Of a DNA stretch of 64,000 nucleotides, positions 1 through 12,500 are shown in pieces. The notes under the pieces are model-generated. The model was not told the origin of the DNA, did no database searches, and saw only the letters and a list, made by a program, of their open reading frames with translations. Position 1 is the first letter of the stretch, and every line of letters starts with the position of its first letter. The DNA comes from Globodera rostochiensis (lineage: Eukaryota; Nematoda; Chromadorea; Rhabditida; Heteroderidae). The position numbers and the translations under genes were made by a program. Location of the stretch: contig JAEVLN010000007.1 of NCBI GenBank assembly GCA_018350325.1, positions 4,011,804 to 4,075,803 of the forward strand, written 5' to 3'.

Positions 1-18
1 AAGTGCTCGTACTAAAGA

Positions 19-76
19 AGGTTCGAACCCAACACATTACGTAAAAGTCACCTAAAAGGCAAACCACTAAGCCATC
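19..76 (-). other. tRNA-like Pol III promoter remnant
   Basis: On the minus strand an A-box-like TGGCTTAGTGGTTT (near 62-75) is followed after about 30 nt by a B-box GGTTCGAACC (near 20-30). The spacing is tRNA-like, but I could not fold a full cloverleaf. It sits beside a repeat array, as the tRNA-like boxes in the long elements elsewhere in this window do, so it is probably part of a mobile element and not a working tRNA gene. Confidence 0.4.
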
Positions 77-164
77 AATTAGTTATAAAGATTCTTGTAA
101 AAAAGATTGGAAAAACACTAAATGATGCGATCTTTAGGGGTGTAAATTCAATTGGGCAACACCC

Positions 165-364
165 AAAACTTTTGTACAAAAAAGGGCATGGACCCAAAAC
201 CCAAAACCCAAAAATTTTTTGGTCATTTTTTGGGTTTTGGTTTTTTTTGGGTTTTGCGACCATCTGACCCAAAACCCAAAACCCAAAAATTTTTTGGTCC
301 AATTTTTTGTACAAAAAACCCAAAAAATTTTTGGGTTTTGGGTTTTGGGTCCGGACTCTAATCC
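165..364. repeat. Inverted arrays of CCCAAAA word
   Basis: The left half repeats ACCCAAAACCC and the right half repeats its complement GGGTTTTGGGT, so the whole tract can fold back. The right end reads GTCCGGACTCTA, resembling the TAGAG-type ends of other elements here. A matching left end was not found. The ORFs in it are translations of the repeat. Confidence 0.6.
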
Positions 365-1642
365 AAACAAATACCAAAATTTATGAATTTCTTGTCGTTG
401 CTTAACAAAAAACCAAAAACAAGCACTTGACGAAAGATTATCAGTAGGTCTGCGCCTAATTAAAATTTAATTGAACCTGAAGTGTCCGAATTTCAAAAAG
501 GTTAATACCTTCACGTCGGGGACGTCAATTTTGAGCACCGCAATGCCTTGACCCTTCAGTGACCAGGTCACAGCGTCTGCAATTTTAAATATTTAAGGAA
601 CAATTTTTTCGAAAAAAAAACAATGGTTGATGTTCTTTCAAATTTCGTCCAACACAAAACTCAAAATTTTTTTTTTAGAAATTGTGTTGGTTCCGCTCCG
701 GACTAAAGAAGCCGGAGCTGTATTTCAACGTTTCGCAAAAATAACTTTACAAAAAAAATTTTTTGTTTACGATAAAGAAAAACCTTTGCGGCCCGCTGTT
801 TTCACAACGGTATTCTCTGTGAATTTGCCGGGTTCAGCGTCAATTTTGGGCTTTGAGGGCTCAATTTTGCATGCCGGACTCTGTGCCGCCGTGGACGGCG
901 ATGGCGGTGCCGTACTTTGCATCGCCAATTGGCTTAGGACGGCGGGAGAAATTCCTGAAATTTGCAAAAAACTTTATTTTACAAAGAATTTGCTATACTA
1001 AATCGTATTTTTCACTGGATTAGTGGAATTTTCTGAAATTACCCGATCCCTAAACATGAAATTTTATAGAATTTTTGGAGAACTGATCAGCCGAAGTTTT
1101 GTAGATTTCTGAGGTTCAATTTCAAACCAAAAAGCCATTTAAGCAACAAAATCAAGCAGTATAGGGCTCAACACTTCCCAATCGGTGAATTTCCCTCTTA
1201 AAATTTGGACGCTTTGGTAACTTACGGATATTTCTAAGCAACAATGTTGTGTTACAGAGTCTGGGCAACATCTGACGAATAATTAGCACTATTATTGACC
1301 GATTAAATATCAATTTGTCTTCTTAATATGTAATTTAAAAAAATGAAATGAATGTTTACGAATAAAACAGCAGCGAAAAGAGAGTACAAAGTACGCATTT
1401 GTCGTCGACCCCCCGCCGACCCTTTTTCCTTATCCCACACACTCTGGCTGTCCTCCGTTCCCTCTCCTCCTACTCATTCATTAGCCAGCAAATCAATGCA
1501 CATTCATTCATCCCATGGATGTGGTGAAGTACTGACTGACCATGGACGGTAAAAAAGAAAAAAAAGGAAGCGAATTAATATTTGAACAAATTGTTGGTAA
1601 TAATAAATCTTTGGCGTTCTGTCAGTAAAAAATAAATTACAA

Positions 1643-1975
1643 TGGAAGGTCGAATTGTCCGAAGGGCGAAAGTTTTATAACTTTCTCCAACCTAAACCGA
1701 TTAGGTCGAACATAATATTAGAGTTATCATTAAGTTAAAGCTAAGTGATTGGACAATGTTTAAAAAGTTATGGCAAAAACTCCAAAAATGGCCATTTTTG
1801 GAGGTTTTCTGGCCAAAACTTTTTTCATAATTATCAGCTCGCTTAGTTTTTGCTTATTAATTGCACTCATCGAGAGCTTTCATTTGGTATAATGTTCGAC
1901 CTAATGGGTTTAGGTTGTAGAAAGTTATAAAGCATTCGGCACTCAAACCCTTTTCGAGGCGCCGAGTACGAATGG
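1643..1975. repeat. Foldback element, copy 1
   Basis: Two inverted arms of roughly 100 bp flank a centre with TAAGTTAAAGCTAAGTGATTG and AAAATGGCCATTTTTGGAGG. The arms contain TATAACTTTCTCCAACCTAAA and its inverted partner. A close copy lies at 38345-38708 and a fragment near 39895-39960. No coding potential was seen. The remaining sequence from 365 to 2030 shows nothing recognisable. Confidence 0.7.
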
Positions 1976-2036
1976 ACGCTTCATTTCATGAACGGCAAAA
2001 CAACAAAAAAAAGCGAATAATGTTTGAACTAGAGTT

Positions 2037-2264
2037 GGCGGACCGGGATTTTGGGGAAAAACTGGACCTGGATTGACCGGGCCGTGAAAGCCCGGATCGG
2101 GATTCCAAAAACCGGGATAATCCCGACCGATCCCGGTTGGGATCCCGATCCCGTCCAGCTAGGGTTGGACGGGACCGGTTCCGGGACTGGATTTCCAGCG
2201 TTTTTCAGGTCCCGGTCCCGGTCGGGATTTTTTGAAACTAAAAGCCCGGTCCCACACCTCTAAT
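2037..2264. mobile_element. TAGAG-ended short-word element (GGGATCCCG)
   Basis: The left end TAGAGTTGGCGGACCGGG and right end CCCGGTCCCACACCTCTA are imperfect inverted repeats, and the interior is built of the words CCGGGAT and ATCCCG. No convincing target duplication is visible, so the boundaries are approximate. Confidence 0.45.
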
Positions 2265-2676
2265 GATTACATAATCGAGTGACAGATATAGCCCTTTGAA
2301 ATTTCCATCCAACAAATCGCTAAATTGTGTCAATAAAAAAATAGATCGCAGTCTTTATTGAAGATGCCATGGTATTTTTATGATTGCGTTTCCTATTTTT
2401 TTTAATATTAATTTTAGGAGTTGTAATGTCTGATATTAAGTAGGTCGATGGTTTCTCTTTTTTGCGTGTTAGGTTCGAACCCGCTTGAGTGCAAGCACTT
2501 ATTTATTGGTTTCCCCTCTACTCAAATAGGCATCCCCTCATTAATAAGATTTTTAAAATAAATATTCTAATATTTTTTAATTAATGCGCGCAAAAAAAAA
2601 GAATGAAATAAATTCATCACGTCTTTGAATTTTTGCTTCAATTTTCTTAACAAAGGCCAATTTTTGTAAAAATTTC

Positions 2677-2852
2677 TCCGGCGGCGCCTGTCGGCACCGC
2701 CGGACATCCCCTCCACTCTTCCGTAAACCAGTTTACTCTGATATTCCGAAGCAAAATTCATAATTTTGCTAAAATTTTGATGAAATTTCTTTAACAAAAT
2801 TGATTCGAAAATTTCAAAAATTGTTCTCGGCGGCGCCTATCGGCACCGCCGA
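2677..2852 (+). repeat. Two copies of GC-rich hairpin module
   Basis: Two copies of the roughly 26-nt hairpin (11-bp stem, 4-nt loop) lie at 2677-2704 and 2827-2852. The second is followed by GTAAAGCAGAATCTCAAAAA, which also follows the hairpin at 28158 and the degenerate copy near 6370. A B-box-like GGTTCGAACCC lies about 200 bp upstream near 2471. This looks like a remnant of the core shared by the long elements at 3852, 27650 and 58665. The stretch from 2853 to 3397 holds nothing else recognisable. Confidence 0.6.
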
Positions 2853-3397
2853 CCCCAACTTTCCCTAAAAGTAAAGCAGAATCTCAAAAAAAAGAATGAT
2901 GATGACAATGACGTTGATGATCAAGAAGATCAACCACCTATGCCAAATCTTGCAAAAAACGGACATAGGATAGAGAACATTAATTAATGGAATCGTGTCG
3001 ATAAATAGCATTTTGAGTTATTCTTCAGTAAAAAATTATGACGCGCACTTCGATACGCTTAACTTCCTTTATATACGGCGGATCCTTCTTAAATTTTCAC
3101 CATCCCTTGAGAACAAAATAAGGAATCTTTTTAACATTGAAAAAATTAGCATACACATTGAATTCATGAGTTATAGTCAAAAAGGTTTAAATTCTTCACA
3201 CCTAATTTTTTCAAAATTCTCCAAATTCCACCAAATTTTGGTTGGGGTAAGAAGGGAGGCACGTCTGCAAAATTTGGTAACGAAATATAAGCATAAGCCT
3301 GTGTTACAAGCTTACGAAAACCGAAAGAAAATTCAATGGTGGGGATATAATGTCTGACCACACGCTGTCTGCCACTCGGTTTTTTCGTTGTTTAAAC

Positions 3398-3587
3398 CAG
3401 GCATGGACACGGTTATGAATTTCCTTAACCGTAACCGCCCGTCCTCAAACACTTAGAAACGTTAACCGTCCGTAACCGCCCGTCTTAAAAATCTCATAAC
3501 CGTTAACCGCCCGTAACCGTGACCTTTTGAATTCCATAACCGTTAACCGCGGGTAACCGCGGTTACGGGTAACCGTGTCCATGCCTG
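3398..3587. mobile_element. Short hAT-like MITE with CGGTAACCG arrays
   Basis: The ends CAGGCATGGACACGGTTA and TAACCGTGTCCATGCCTG are perfect inverted repeats. The element is flanked on both sides by the 8-bp duplication GTTTAAAC (3390-3397 and 3588-3595). The interior consists of the word GTAACCG in opposite orientations in the two halves. An 8-bp duplication and a CAGGC start fit the hAT superfamily; no coding capacity is present. Confidence 0.85.
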
Positions 3588-3851
3588 GTTTAAACAATGA
3601 ATTTATCGAAACGATTTGTCTGTATTTATGTAATATCTCTAACCACAGGCACTAATTATTACAAACAATTCTAGAACTGGACCGTCCAGCTACGCGACCG
3701 GCGAGACGCGACTGGCCAGACGCGATTGACCCCTACTCGTCCAGCTCTAGAATTGTTTGTAATAATAATTCTTTGGCGTTCTGTCATAGAGCTATTAAAA
3801 AATCACCGAGTCATGCAAATTTTGTCCGCAAAATTTCCTATGAATAAAAAT

Positions 3852-4870
3852 TAGAGACCGGCCAGAAGGGTCGGTCGGTACTTTTCGGTAAAGTACCGAA
3901 AAAGTACCGGTACCGAAAAGTACCGAAAAAAATTGTCGGTACTTTTTCGGTTTTCGGTACCAAAATTTTTTAACAAAAACTCGTTTATTTTGGAAATTTT
4001 AGCTTTATCAAATGTTTATAAATCAGTTTGGAAAGCTTGAGTTTCAAGAAAATCAGCAGTTCGGCCTGTTTCTGTTCTGTGGCAGGATTTTTAAATTTTT
4101 GGCTTAGTTTGAAGGGGAGTCGGCGGTGCCGATAGGCGCCGCCGAGAAAATTTTGCATTCTTATGAAATTTGTCAAGAAAAATAGCCCAAAAATGCATCG
4201 TGGAAGACAAAAAAAAAGATTAAAAAAACATAAAAAATCAAATAAGATTTCAAAAAAATTTTCCGGACATTTTTGAAATCCAGATTCCGAGTCTTGACTT
4301 GAGACTTTTTCCAAAAAAATTTAATTTTAGGTCGTCGTCAAGAGGAAAAAATGAAAATTCTTACGATTTATTAAGAAAACTTGTCCAATTTCGATAAATA
4401 AATGGTGAAAAAAGTAATTCTGTAAATCTTAGAAGTTTTGAATCGGTTAAAATTTTTAAAAATTAATTTGCTAGTAACTTTCTTCAAAAGAAAATGAGAA
4501 ATTCCTCAACAGGGCATACAATAAAAAGGATAAAAAGAAAGTTGACTCGAGTACTCGAACCTCAAACAATAGGGTTTTTCGTTCCCAATTTAACCACTGA
4601 GCCACATGATATTATGAAGAAAGGTTGAAAAATTCAAATATATTATCAATTTTTCCATGCGGTACGTTTTTCGGTACTCAAATTTTGTTCGGTCGGTACC
4701 TTCGGTTCTCAGATTTTTTTCGGTCGGTACTTTTCGGTAAAGTACCGGTACAGAAAACCATCGGTACTTTCCGAAAAGGTTCGGTCGGTACTTTTAGGGA
4801 AAGTACCGATGCCTGAGTACCGAAAAGTACCGAAAAAGCATCGGTACTTTCCCGTACCGTCCGATCTCTA
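3852..4870 (-). mobile_element. Long hAT-like element with tRNA-like/hairpin core
   Basis: The ends TAGAGACCGG and CCGATCTCTA are near-matching inverted repeats flanked by an ATAAAAAT duplication (3844-3851 and 4871-4878). A paralogous segment near 8558 has the same flanks with one copy and no insert, that is, an empty site. Both terminal zones are arrays of GGTACTTTTCGGTAAAGTACC. The core, read on the minus strand, has an A-box TGGCTCAGTGGTTA (4591-4604) and a B-box GGTTCGAGTAC (4551-4561), then the GC-rich hairpin at 4120-4145. No transposase ORF was seen. Confidence 0.85.
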
Positions 4871-4931
4871 ATAAAAATAGCGGGGGAAGGGAGGATTATC
4901 CTTTTGTATTTGGGTACACAAAATTATTTGG

Positions 4932-5211
4932 CATAAAATTATAGTAGAGTGAGCGGCTAAAGTCTAGGATTAGGGAATTTGCCGGAGGACTAAAATGCCT
5001 AGGCTTTTACAGCGGGTTACTAAAATCTAAATTCACTTTTTCTGAAAAATGTGATCTCGCCATAGTCCCCTAAAATTTCAAAAAACCGTTCTTTTGTCCA
5101 CCCCCAAACAAAATTAAATAATAATAAAAAGCAAATTCATTATCAAGCCAAATATGTCTTTTTGTCGTCCATTTGATCAACGATTCTTCAACTCCTTATA
5201 CGCGCGCGTGC
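4932..5211 (-). pseudogene. Duplicated 3' end of GLG1-like gene
   Basis: The tract matches the last codons and 3' flank of the GLG1-like gene (about 9258-9555) with scattered mismatches. On the minus strand 5177-5211 still reads ARAYKELKNR then a stop. The transmembrane part is absent, and the sequence beyond 5211 is unrelated. It is a non-functional fragment of a segmental duplication. Confidence 0.75.
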
Positions 5212-5699
5212 TGAGTTTACAGCGAGTCCGTCTACGGCGGGGCGGCGGGCGCATAATGCTCCGCCGTAACATAATGCTCCGCCTTACGAGCGAGATCGAA
5301 CAAGACTAAAGTTGTTATATCGGCAGATAAAAATAATTTATTCGACGAGCTAATTTTTTTGCATTATTCAAAGTAACTAATGAGTATAAATAAGTTTGGA
5401 GCCGGGGGAGAGGGGTCTCCTGTCAAACTGGGGAACGGGGATACCGGGGACGGACAACCCGGGGATCCCCGTTTTCGGGATGGGCAAAATTTTTTAAAGG
5501 TTGCATTTAAAATTCATTCCCTCCGCCATAACTTACGCGTTCCAACCGCGCTGATCTCCGAGGGGATGTTGTTGTTTTCGCTGAAGTGATTACACATCCG
5601 TTCAAGTTGCGTGAAAAACATGTCGTGAGTGTGCGGAGGGTATGGAGGGTCCGCCAAATTAAGGCCAAACGATCGCGAAACTCGAAAGGCGCCTGCAAC

Positions 5700-5900
5700 T
5701 ACTGAAATATATGTATTAGGAGGGTTACCGGTCCGAATCCCCGCAAAGCCAAAAAAGGTCCCAAATCCCCCCACAGCAAAACAGCCCAAATTCCCCCACA
5801 GCCAAAAATGGTTCGAATCCCCCCACAGCCAAAAATGTCCGAATCCTCCCGGCCCGAATCCCCCCACAGCCAAAAATGGTTCGAATCCCCCCACTAAACT
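5700..5900 (+). repeat. Tandem repeat CCCCACAGCCAAAAATGG
   Basis: About six imperfect copies of a 20-30 bp unit are based on CCCCCCACAGCCAAAAATGG and TTCGAATCC. The proline-rich and glycine-rich ORFs across both strands are products of the repeat. No gene is supported between 5212 and 6600. Confidence 0.55.
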
Positions 5901-6599
5901 CACAATTACGGAGGTGCACCAAATAGTACTCGCTCGAAACATTCGCGATGATGGTGTGAAGGCGGGTATTTCCTCTCAGCAAATGTTGAAGCTTAAGTTC
6001 AAAAAGATTAGATATGTTCTATGCAAAATTCTGAGGATTTACTTTTTCTCGCAAAACCATTTAGCCAAGAGTTTTCGACACGAAAAGAAAAATAATAAAG
6101 AATTGAAAAACTCTCAATGGCAGATGGTCGGACACAAGCCGGGATCGGGGCCAGCATGTTGCACCGGGACCGGGATTTCGCTTTTTCAAAAAGCGGAAAA
6201 AACCGGGACTGGCAATCAATTACGGACAATTAGAGCTCAGTTGGCATTTTGACTGTTTTTTTGCCTAGTTGGCTTTTTGTCCGATCGCATTTTAACCGTC
6301 TTGGCCTTTCGTTCTGACATGGAATTCAAGGGTGCCCGAAATTAAGATATTTAAAGAAATCAAAAAATTTTCCCGACGGCACACCGCCAACACCCCCCCC
6401 CCACTCTCCCACCACAAGTAAAGCAGAATCAAATCTCAAAAAATTACTTTTTGAAATTTCTTTCACCCAAGAGCTCTCATCGTTTAACTTTTTTTCTCAG
6501 TTTTTTGTGCCGATAAACATGGCAAAATGTTATTTTGTTATTTCTCACCGCATCGACAAGAGGATCCCCAGGGTACGCGGCCATTAAAATTGTCGAAGC

Positions 6600-7240
6600 G
6601 CAAAAGTCGTGCAAATTTTGTCCGCAAAATTTCCTATGATAGCTGGGGACGGGGGGATTATGCTTTTGTATTTGGGTACACAAAATTAATTTTAAAAATG
6701 CAAAAATTGAATCTATTTATGTAACAACAATTGACTCGGTTTGATTGGGTTTGCTGTGCCTGGGGGGGGGTGGACAATATTTGAATATTTTTGGGGATAC
6801 ACACTCACATAATATGTAACAACAAACAATTTGCTGTGCCCGGAGACATAAAGCCACCCAAATTTTGGGGGGGGGGGGGGTTGCTGATCAGAGACCGGCC
6901 GGCCGGCCAAGAACCAATTCATCAGCATCGGATTAAATCCTAATCTCGACGAGGACCCCCAAGTCTTGATGAAAAGCCCTCAAAAAGGTCGATGGAATCC
7001 CGGGAAAATTCAGAAGATTTTTTTTGGGGGGGGGATCCCGACCACCGTCCGGTCTCTATTTGCTGATGGAAAATGGTATGTGTGTGATAATGCGAACGGT
7101 AACGAATAACGACAGATGAAGCTGCTCTACACGAATACATAATATAAACCCCACAGGGATGTGGACAAAACCGTCTATTTGAACATTTATGGCTTGATCA
7201 GACCATGAAAGCTGTGTTTTGGGGTATCAAATTCAAAAAA
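6600..7240 (+). repeat. Segmental duplication, copy B
   Basis: About 640 bp are near-identical to 8527-9200, starting at GTCGTGCAAATTTTGTCCGC and including poly-G tracts. Both copies contain an element with CAGAGACCGG and CCGGTCTCT ends (6889-7059 and 8822-9000) flanked by TTGCTGAT. A third, differently arranged copy is at 3810-3851 plus 4871-4930. The interval 7241-8526 holds only microsatellite-like tracts, including poly-C near 7530 and a GAGAC/TCGAG array near 7990-8070. Confidence 0.75.
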
Positions 7241-8526
7241 TCGTTTTTTTTTTGAGAAAAATTAAATGTTCTTTTTTGACTTTTTTAGCACACAACGACC
7301 CAATTTAAGGACATAAAATCATAAACCAACAAAAGGGTTGAAAGAGCGGGCGCTTGACCCTTTAGTGAAGTTATACAACACACCCATCACAAATCGCAAT
7401 GACATTGATCCACACCCTTTTAACGTATGTTGCCATTCCTCTCCCCCCCCCCGTCTCATTCTTCCCCCCGCCCTCTTGCTACAGTAGCAAAGGTCGATTC
7501 ACTCCCATTGGCAGTGGGACAGCCAGGCCAATCCCCCCCCCCCCCCCCCCCACAATAATGGCGATTTTATCTTTCTGGAGGAATTGAATGTGAATGAAAG
7601 CCTTTTTCTAGAAAAGGTTAAGGTGTGAATTTGTTGATGTTAGCCACCACCAGTCAAAGAGAGTAAAAATGGGGGAAAGGGAAAGATGGGGGCACAGAGA
7701 CAGAGAGTTAAACAAAAATTGTTCGTTCTCAAATAATAAAAAGTATTTTTTTAAAAAAAATTTTGTTCAATTTTAATCTGATCTGCTCAGAGCAGGCTGT
7801 TTAAGTTTGATAGTCAAAATACATATGGCGTTGAGGTCCAAAAATATGGCACAATTTCAAATGTTTCAATATTTCTGACTCATTTTTAGCTTTTTGAACA
7901 AGTCTGGGCGAGAAAGGATCTAATTGTTTAAAAACAGCGCACTCCAGCATATGAAAAAAATTCAAACTTTTAATGAATTTGCACGAAACCCAAAATTTCC
8001 CGATACTCGAGACCGAGACCCAAAAAACTCCGAGACTTTTCTCGAGTCGATTCTCGAGACCGAGGATCTTCCTGTGCAAGAGCTTATACATACATTTTTT
8101 CCAATATAGTGCTAAGTTTTCTTAGCCCAATCAATTTTACATTAGCTTTACGACCAAAAAGCTAACAGACTTCGAAGTCAATGATGACAAAAATGCTACA
8201 AGTATTCGTGCATTCCCGAATATCCAACAGAAATTATTTTTTTCTTTTAAAATTTAAATTAAAGTTATTCGATAAAATGGAAATTAAAAAATTTACCATA
8301 ATATTTCTCCATTAAAATTCTAAAATTTTCACTGCTAAGCTGAATGTGCTGCTCCATTTTCATTAGAATTTTGGCCTTATTTGTTAGTTTTTTTTTGTTT
8401 GAATAATGGCAAAACAATCAAAAACGGAGCAAAATTTTATAAAATATTGTGAGTAAAAAGTAAAACGAACGAACAATGAATTAAACTTTGTATCAACCAG
8501 TGTGTGAATCAACAAGAATTGAGTGA

Positions 8527-9200
8527 GTCGTGCAAATTTTGTCCGCAAAACTTCCTATGAATAAAAAATAGCTGGGGACGGGGGGATTATGCTTTTGTAT
8601 TTGGGTACACAAAATTAATTTAAAAAATGCAAAAATTGAATCTATTTGTGTAACAACAATTGACTTGGTTTAATTGGGTTTGCTGTGCCTGGGGGGGGGA
8701 TGGACAATATTTGAATTTTTTGGGGCTACACATTCACATAATATGTAACAACAAAACAAATTTGCTGTGCCCGGAGACAAAAATCCACCCAATTTTGGGG
8801 AGGGGGGGGGGGGTTGCTGATCAGAGACCGGCCGGCCGGCCAAGAACCAATTCATCAGCATCGGGATCACGGCTAAATCCTGATCTCGACGATGACCCCC
8901 CAGTCTTGATGAAAATCCCCCAAAAATAGTCGATGGAATCCCGGGAAAATTCAGAAGATTTTTTTGGGGGGGGGGATCCCGACCACCGTCCGGTCTCTAT
9001 TTGCTGATGGAAAATGGTATGTATTGTATGTGTGTGATGATGCGAAACGGTAACGAATAACGAAAGATGAAGCTGCTCTACACGAATACATAATATAAAA
9101 CCCCGCAGGGATGTGGACAAAACCGTCTATTGACCAATTATGGCTTGATCAGACCATGAAAGCTGTGTTTTGGGGTATCGAATTCAAAAGATCGTTTTTT
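8527..9200 (+). repeat. Segmental duplication, copy C
   Basis: This is a paralogue of 6600-7240. The segment immediately downstream (9258-9555) is the source-like copy of the duplicated GLG1 3' end at 4932-5211. It preserves the uninterrupted target site of the long element at 3852-4870. Confidence 0.75.
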
Positions 9201-9515
9201 TTGAGAAAATTAGAGTTTCTTTACAACGAAAATTCAAAGGCTAACACCTAGTTTTTGGCATAAAAATTAGAGTTGAGCGGCTAAATTCTAGGATTAGGGA
9301 ATTTGCCGGTGCCGGGAGGTACAAAAATGCCCTGGCTTTTACAGCGGACCACTAAAATCTAAATTTCTGTTTTCTGAAAAATGTGCTCTCGCGATAGGAC
9401 TCCTAAAATTTCAAAAACCGCAATTTTGTCCACCCCTAAGCAAAATTAAATAATAATAATAAAAAAAGAAGCAATTTCGTCAGTCATCAAGCCAAATATG
9501 TCGACTTTTTGTTAA

Positions 9516-12500
9516 TCAACGATTCTTCAACTCTTTATACGCGCGCGCGCTGTAGCGTCCCAAGAAGCAGCCCGCCAGCAGCAGCACCAGCAGACCAATG
9601 CCAAGCCAGGTGAGAATGCTGGTCCGTTGCGGGTGGTTGAGCAACACGGCGTACGCCTATTGAATTAAATGTACAAAAATGAACACTTTTTTTTTTAAAT
9701 TTTCAACAATTAAAAATGCCTTTTCATTTTTTATATTTGTCGAGAGTTTTGCTTTTCAAGACGAGAGCCCGGACCGATCGAGAGCTCGTCGAGATTCTCG
9801 ATCGGCCCTCAAGTTGGGCGAGTTTTTTTCAAGACCTTATTGACTCAACTTTCTTAATTCAGAAATCATTCCCGGGCCAGAGATCAACATTGTAAATAAT
9901 TAAATCACTAAGTATCTGATCGGGGGAATCCATCGCGCATTTTGTCTCTAATTTGGAAGACATTTCAATGGATGGCACACGTACCTCGGACCACGTGTCC
10001 GGCAATGCCATCCGGTACTCGTCATGTGCCACCTGCCACAATTTGTTCCGCTCCGTCAGCTTTGTACGGCACGAGGTGGACAAATGCACTTGGCTGTTCC
10101 GTGCCGCGTCCACCAGGCACATGATAACTGAAAAAAATTGTTCAAAACATTTCAATATCAAAGTGAATTTTTGAAGCATTTAAAAAACATTATATTGAAA
10201 TTGAAAAGAAATACAATTTAATAATTTTGATGCAAAATTAAAACGGAATAATTTTTATTAAAAAAATATTTTTAAATTTTAAAAAAATGTTACTTCGGCT
10301 CTGCCCGGGCGGCACTTCCCGGCACACACGTTGTATGTCTACACTGCACGCCTCGTGCAGTCCCGGATCAAGATGAATGTCAATCAACGATTCTTGCGTT
10401 CGCCGAGCCAACTGAACATAAAATATAAAATAAATTTGTGCTAAAAAGTGATCTGAGTGAGCCAATCGGATAATGATCAGACCAGCAGTAGAGAAAGGAG
10501 TGCCAATCAATCAACACAAATAAAAACCAAACCAATTGATAAGGCTCTAATTTTTTCCTGATCACTTTTCATCATGTGATTGATGACGATAGGTAATTAA
10601 TTATAATTGAGCACCGTACCTGTTGCGCACAATCCCGATCCGGAATCTGATTGGCATAGAAATCGGCCTTCAGGCACTCCAGCACCGTGTCGTAGTTGCC
10701 GCCGCGGGCAATGATCGCGTTGGCACAATGCTTGTTGATTGTTCGACGGCACGCCTTGTACAGCGCGGGGTCCAGCTGTATGTCGAACTCGCTTTCCAGG
10801 ATTAGCTTAGACAGCTTAAAAATGGGAGCAGAGTAGCAATTATTACACGAATTAAAACCCTCAAAACTTCGATTTAATTTTTAAAACAACAAAAACTTAT
10901 TGCTAAAAATAAAGATGTTCAAAGTTTAAAAATTTTCCGGATTAACTGATCAAAATTAGCGCAAAAGTATCAGAGATCAGACAATTGAGATTTTAACAGA
11001 GACCGACCTGGACCTGGATCCAGGCCTGGATTTTTCCTGGATCCAGAGTCCAGGTCCAGTGGAGCTTCCACGACCCTGGATTTTTCCTGGATTTTTGTCC
11101 AGGAAATCAGGTCCAGACACCTACCCAAAATCCAGGTCCAGAATCCAGGCCAGGATTTTTCAAAATGTCGGTCTCTAGATTTCATATTAGGAATTTGATA
11201 CAGATTTGATCAAAATTTGGTCTTGTCCAAAAGGTCCAATCATCAGACCGATCGAGATTTGATCGGACAAAGAATCTCGGCACGTACAAGATTTATTAGA
11301 TCGAGAATCTCGCAAAAACGTCGGTAAATTTTGCCGATTGAGAACCCTCAAAAAATCTCGAGGGTCCGTGCTCTAACTTTTAGTGAGTGATTGAACAAAA
11401 AAACACTGCGCAACAACACAATTCTCTCTACCTCGTCCTTGCATCCCATCGACAGATGCATGCCGCCTCCGGTGAATTTGGCAAATTGTGTCCGCAGGCA
11501 TGTGGCGATGATTGGCCCAAGTTGTTGTTGTGTGTATTGCGGGTTGTTGATCTTCTTGTAGTCGTCGGCACAACTTTAATTAAAAAGAAGAGAATTTAAT
11601 TTATTTAACATAATTAAATTCAAATAAATTATATTATAAATGCAACAAAAAATGCCGACTATTGTTCGGCCTCCTTCTGGCACGACTCCAGCAGGGACGG
11701 GTTGAGTCGGTCGTCCTTCACTCGCTCCAGCATACGCTCCTTCACCACCTTAGCAAATAACCAGTTAAGAGTGCCATAATTTTGAGAAAAAAAGATTAGT
11801 TTCGTGGACAAGCAAGATCAGAGTTCTTGCTAAACCCCCCCCCCCCCCCCCCCCGTTTTAGGCAAATTAAAAGGTTCTAAAACATTTTAAAAGAAATGGT
11901 GCTAAAAATAAAATAAATGCAACTCACTTTAAGACAGCCCTTCTGAAGGAGGCGCACAATTTTGGTGTTCTGAAAAAAATAAATCAATTTAATTATATTT
12001 ATTTTAAATATTTTAATCAAGGTTGCTCCCGACCCTTCGGGAGTAGGAAACCCAGGGGTCGGGGGCATCAGGCGTAGGGGACAGGGTTGCAGCAGGTCGA
12101 GAAAAATGTCGTGTCAGGTACCGGTCAAGGTTTCGGCTCATGGCTTTCGGTTAACTCGCTGCCTGCAACCCTGGTCGGGGGCAGCAAAGTCGGGGATCGG
12201 GGTTCCTCGGGGACAGCGTGTCGGGGGGTGAGGCCCAATGGCGTCAGGGTCGGGAATCAACGCTAATTTGCTTTAGAATGCTTTGCGGGACTCAGTTTGC
12301 CCACCAACCATCAAACAGTCGAGCACTTTGTCGCCCTTCTGACTGCCGCAGTATTTGCCAATGTCGTATTTGCAGGAGTTCTAAAAAGCAAACAGACAGA
12401 ACACAATAAATGGAATCGGAACAAAAAAAAGCAATGCTCTAAAATTGCCTGCAATTCGTCGTCAAAAGTGTTGTCTAAAGCCTCAATTTTCTCACGGCTG

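Noticed and set aside
5629..6252. 207-residue plus-strand ORF
   Set aside because: Its first half is the CCCCACAGCC tandem repeat and the rest has no recognisable domain or splice support.
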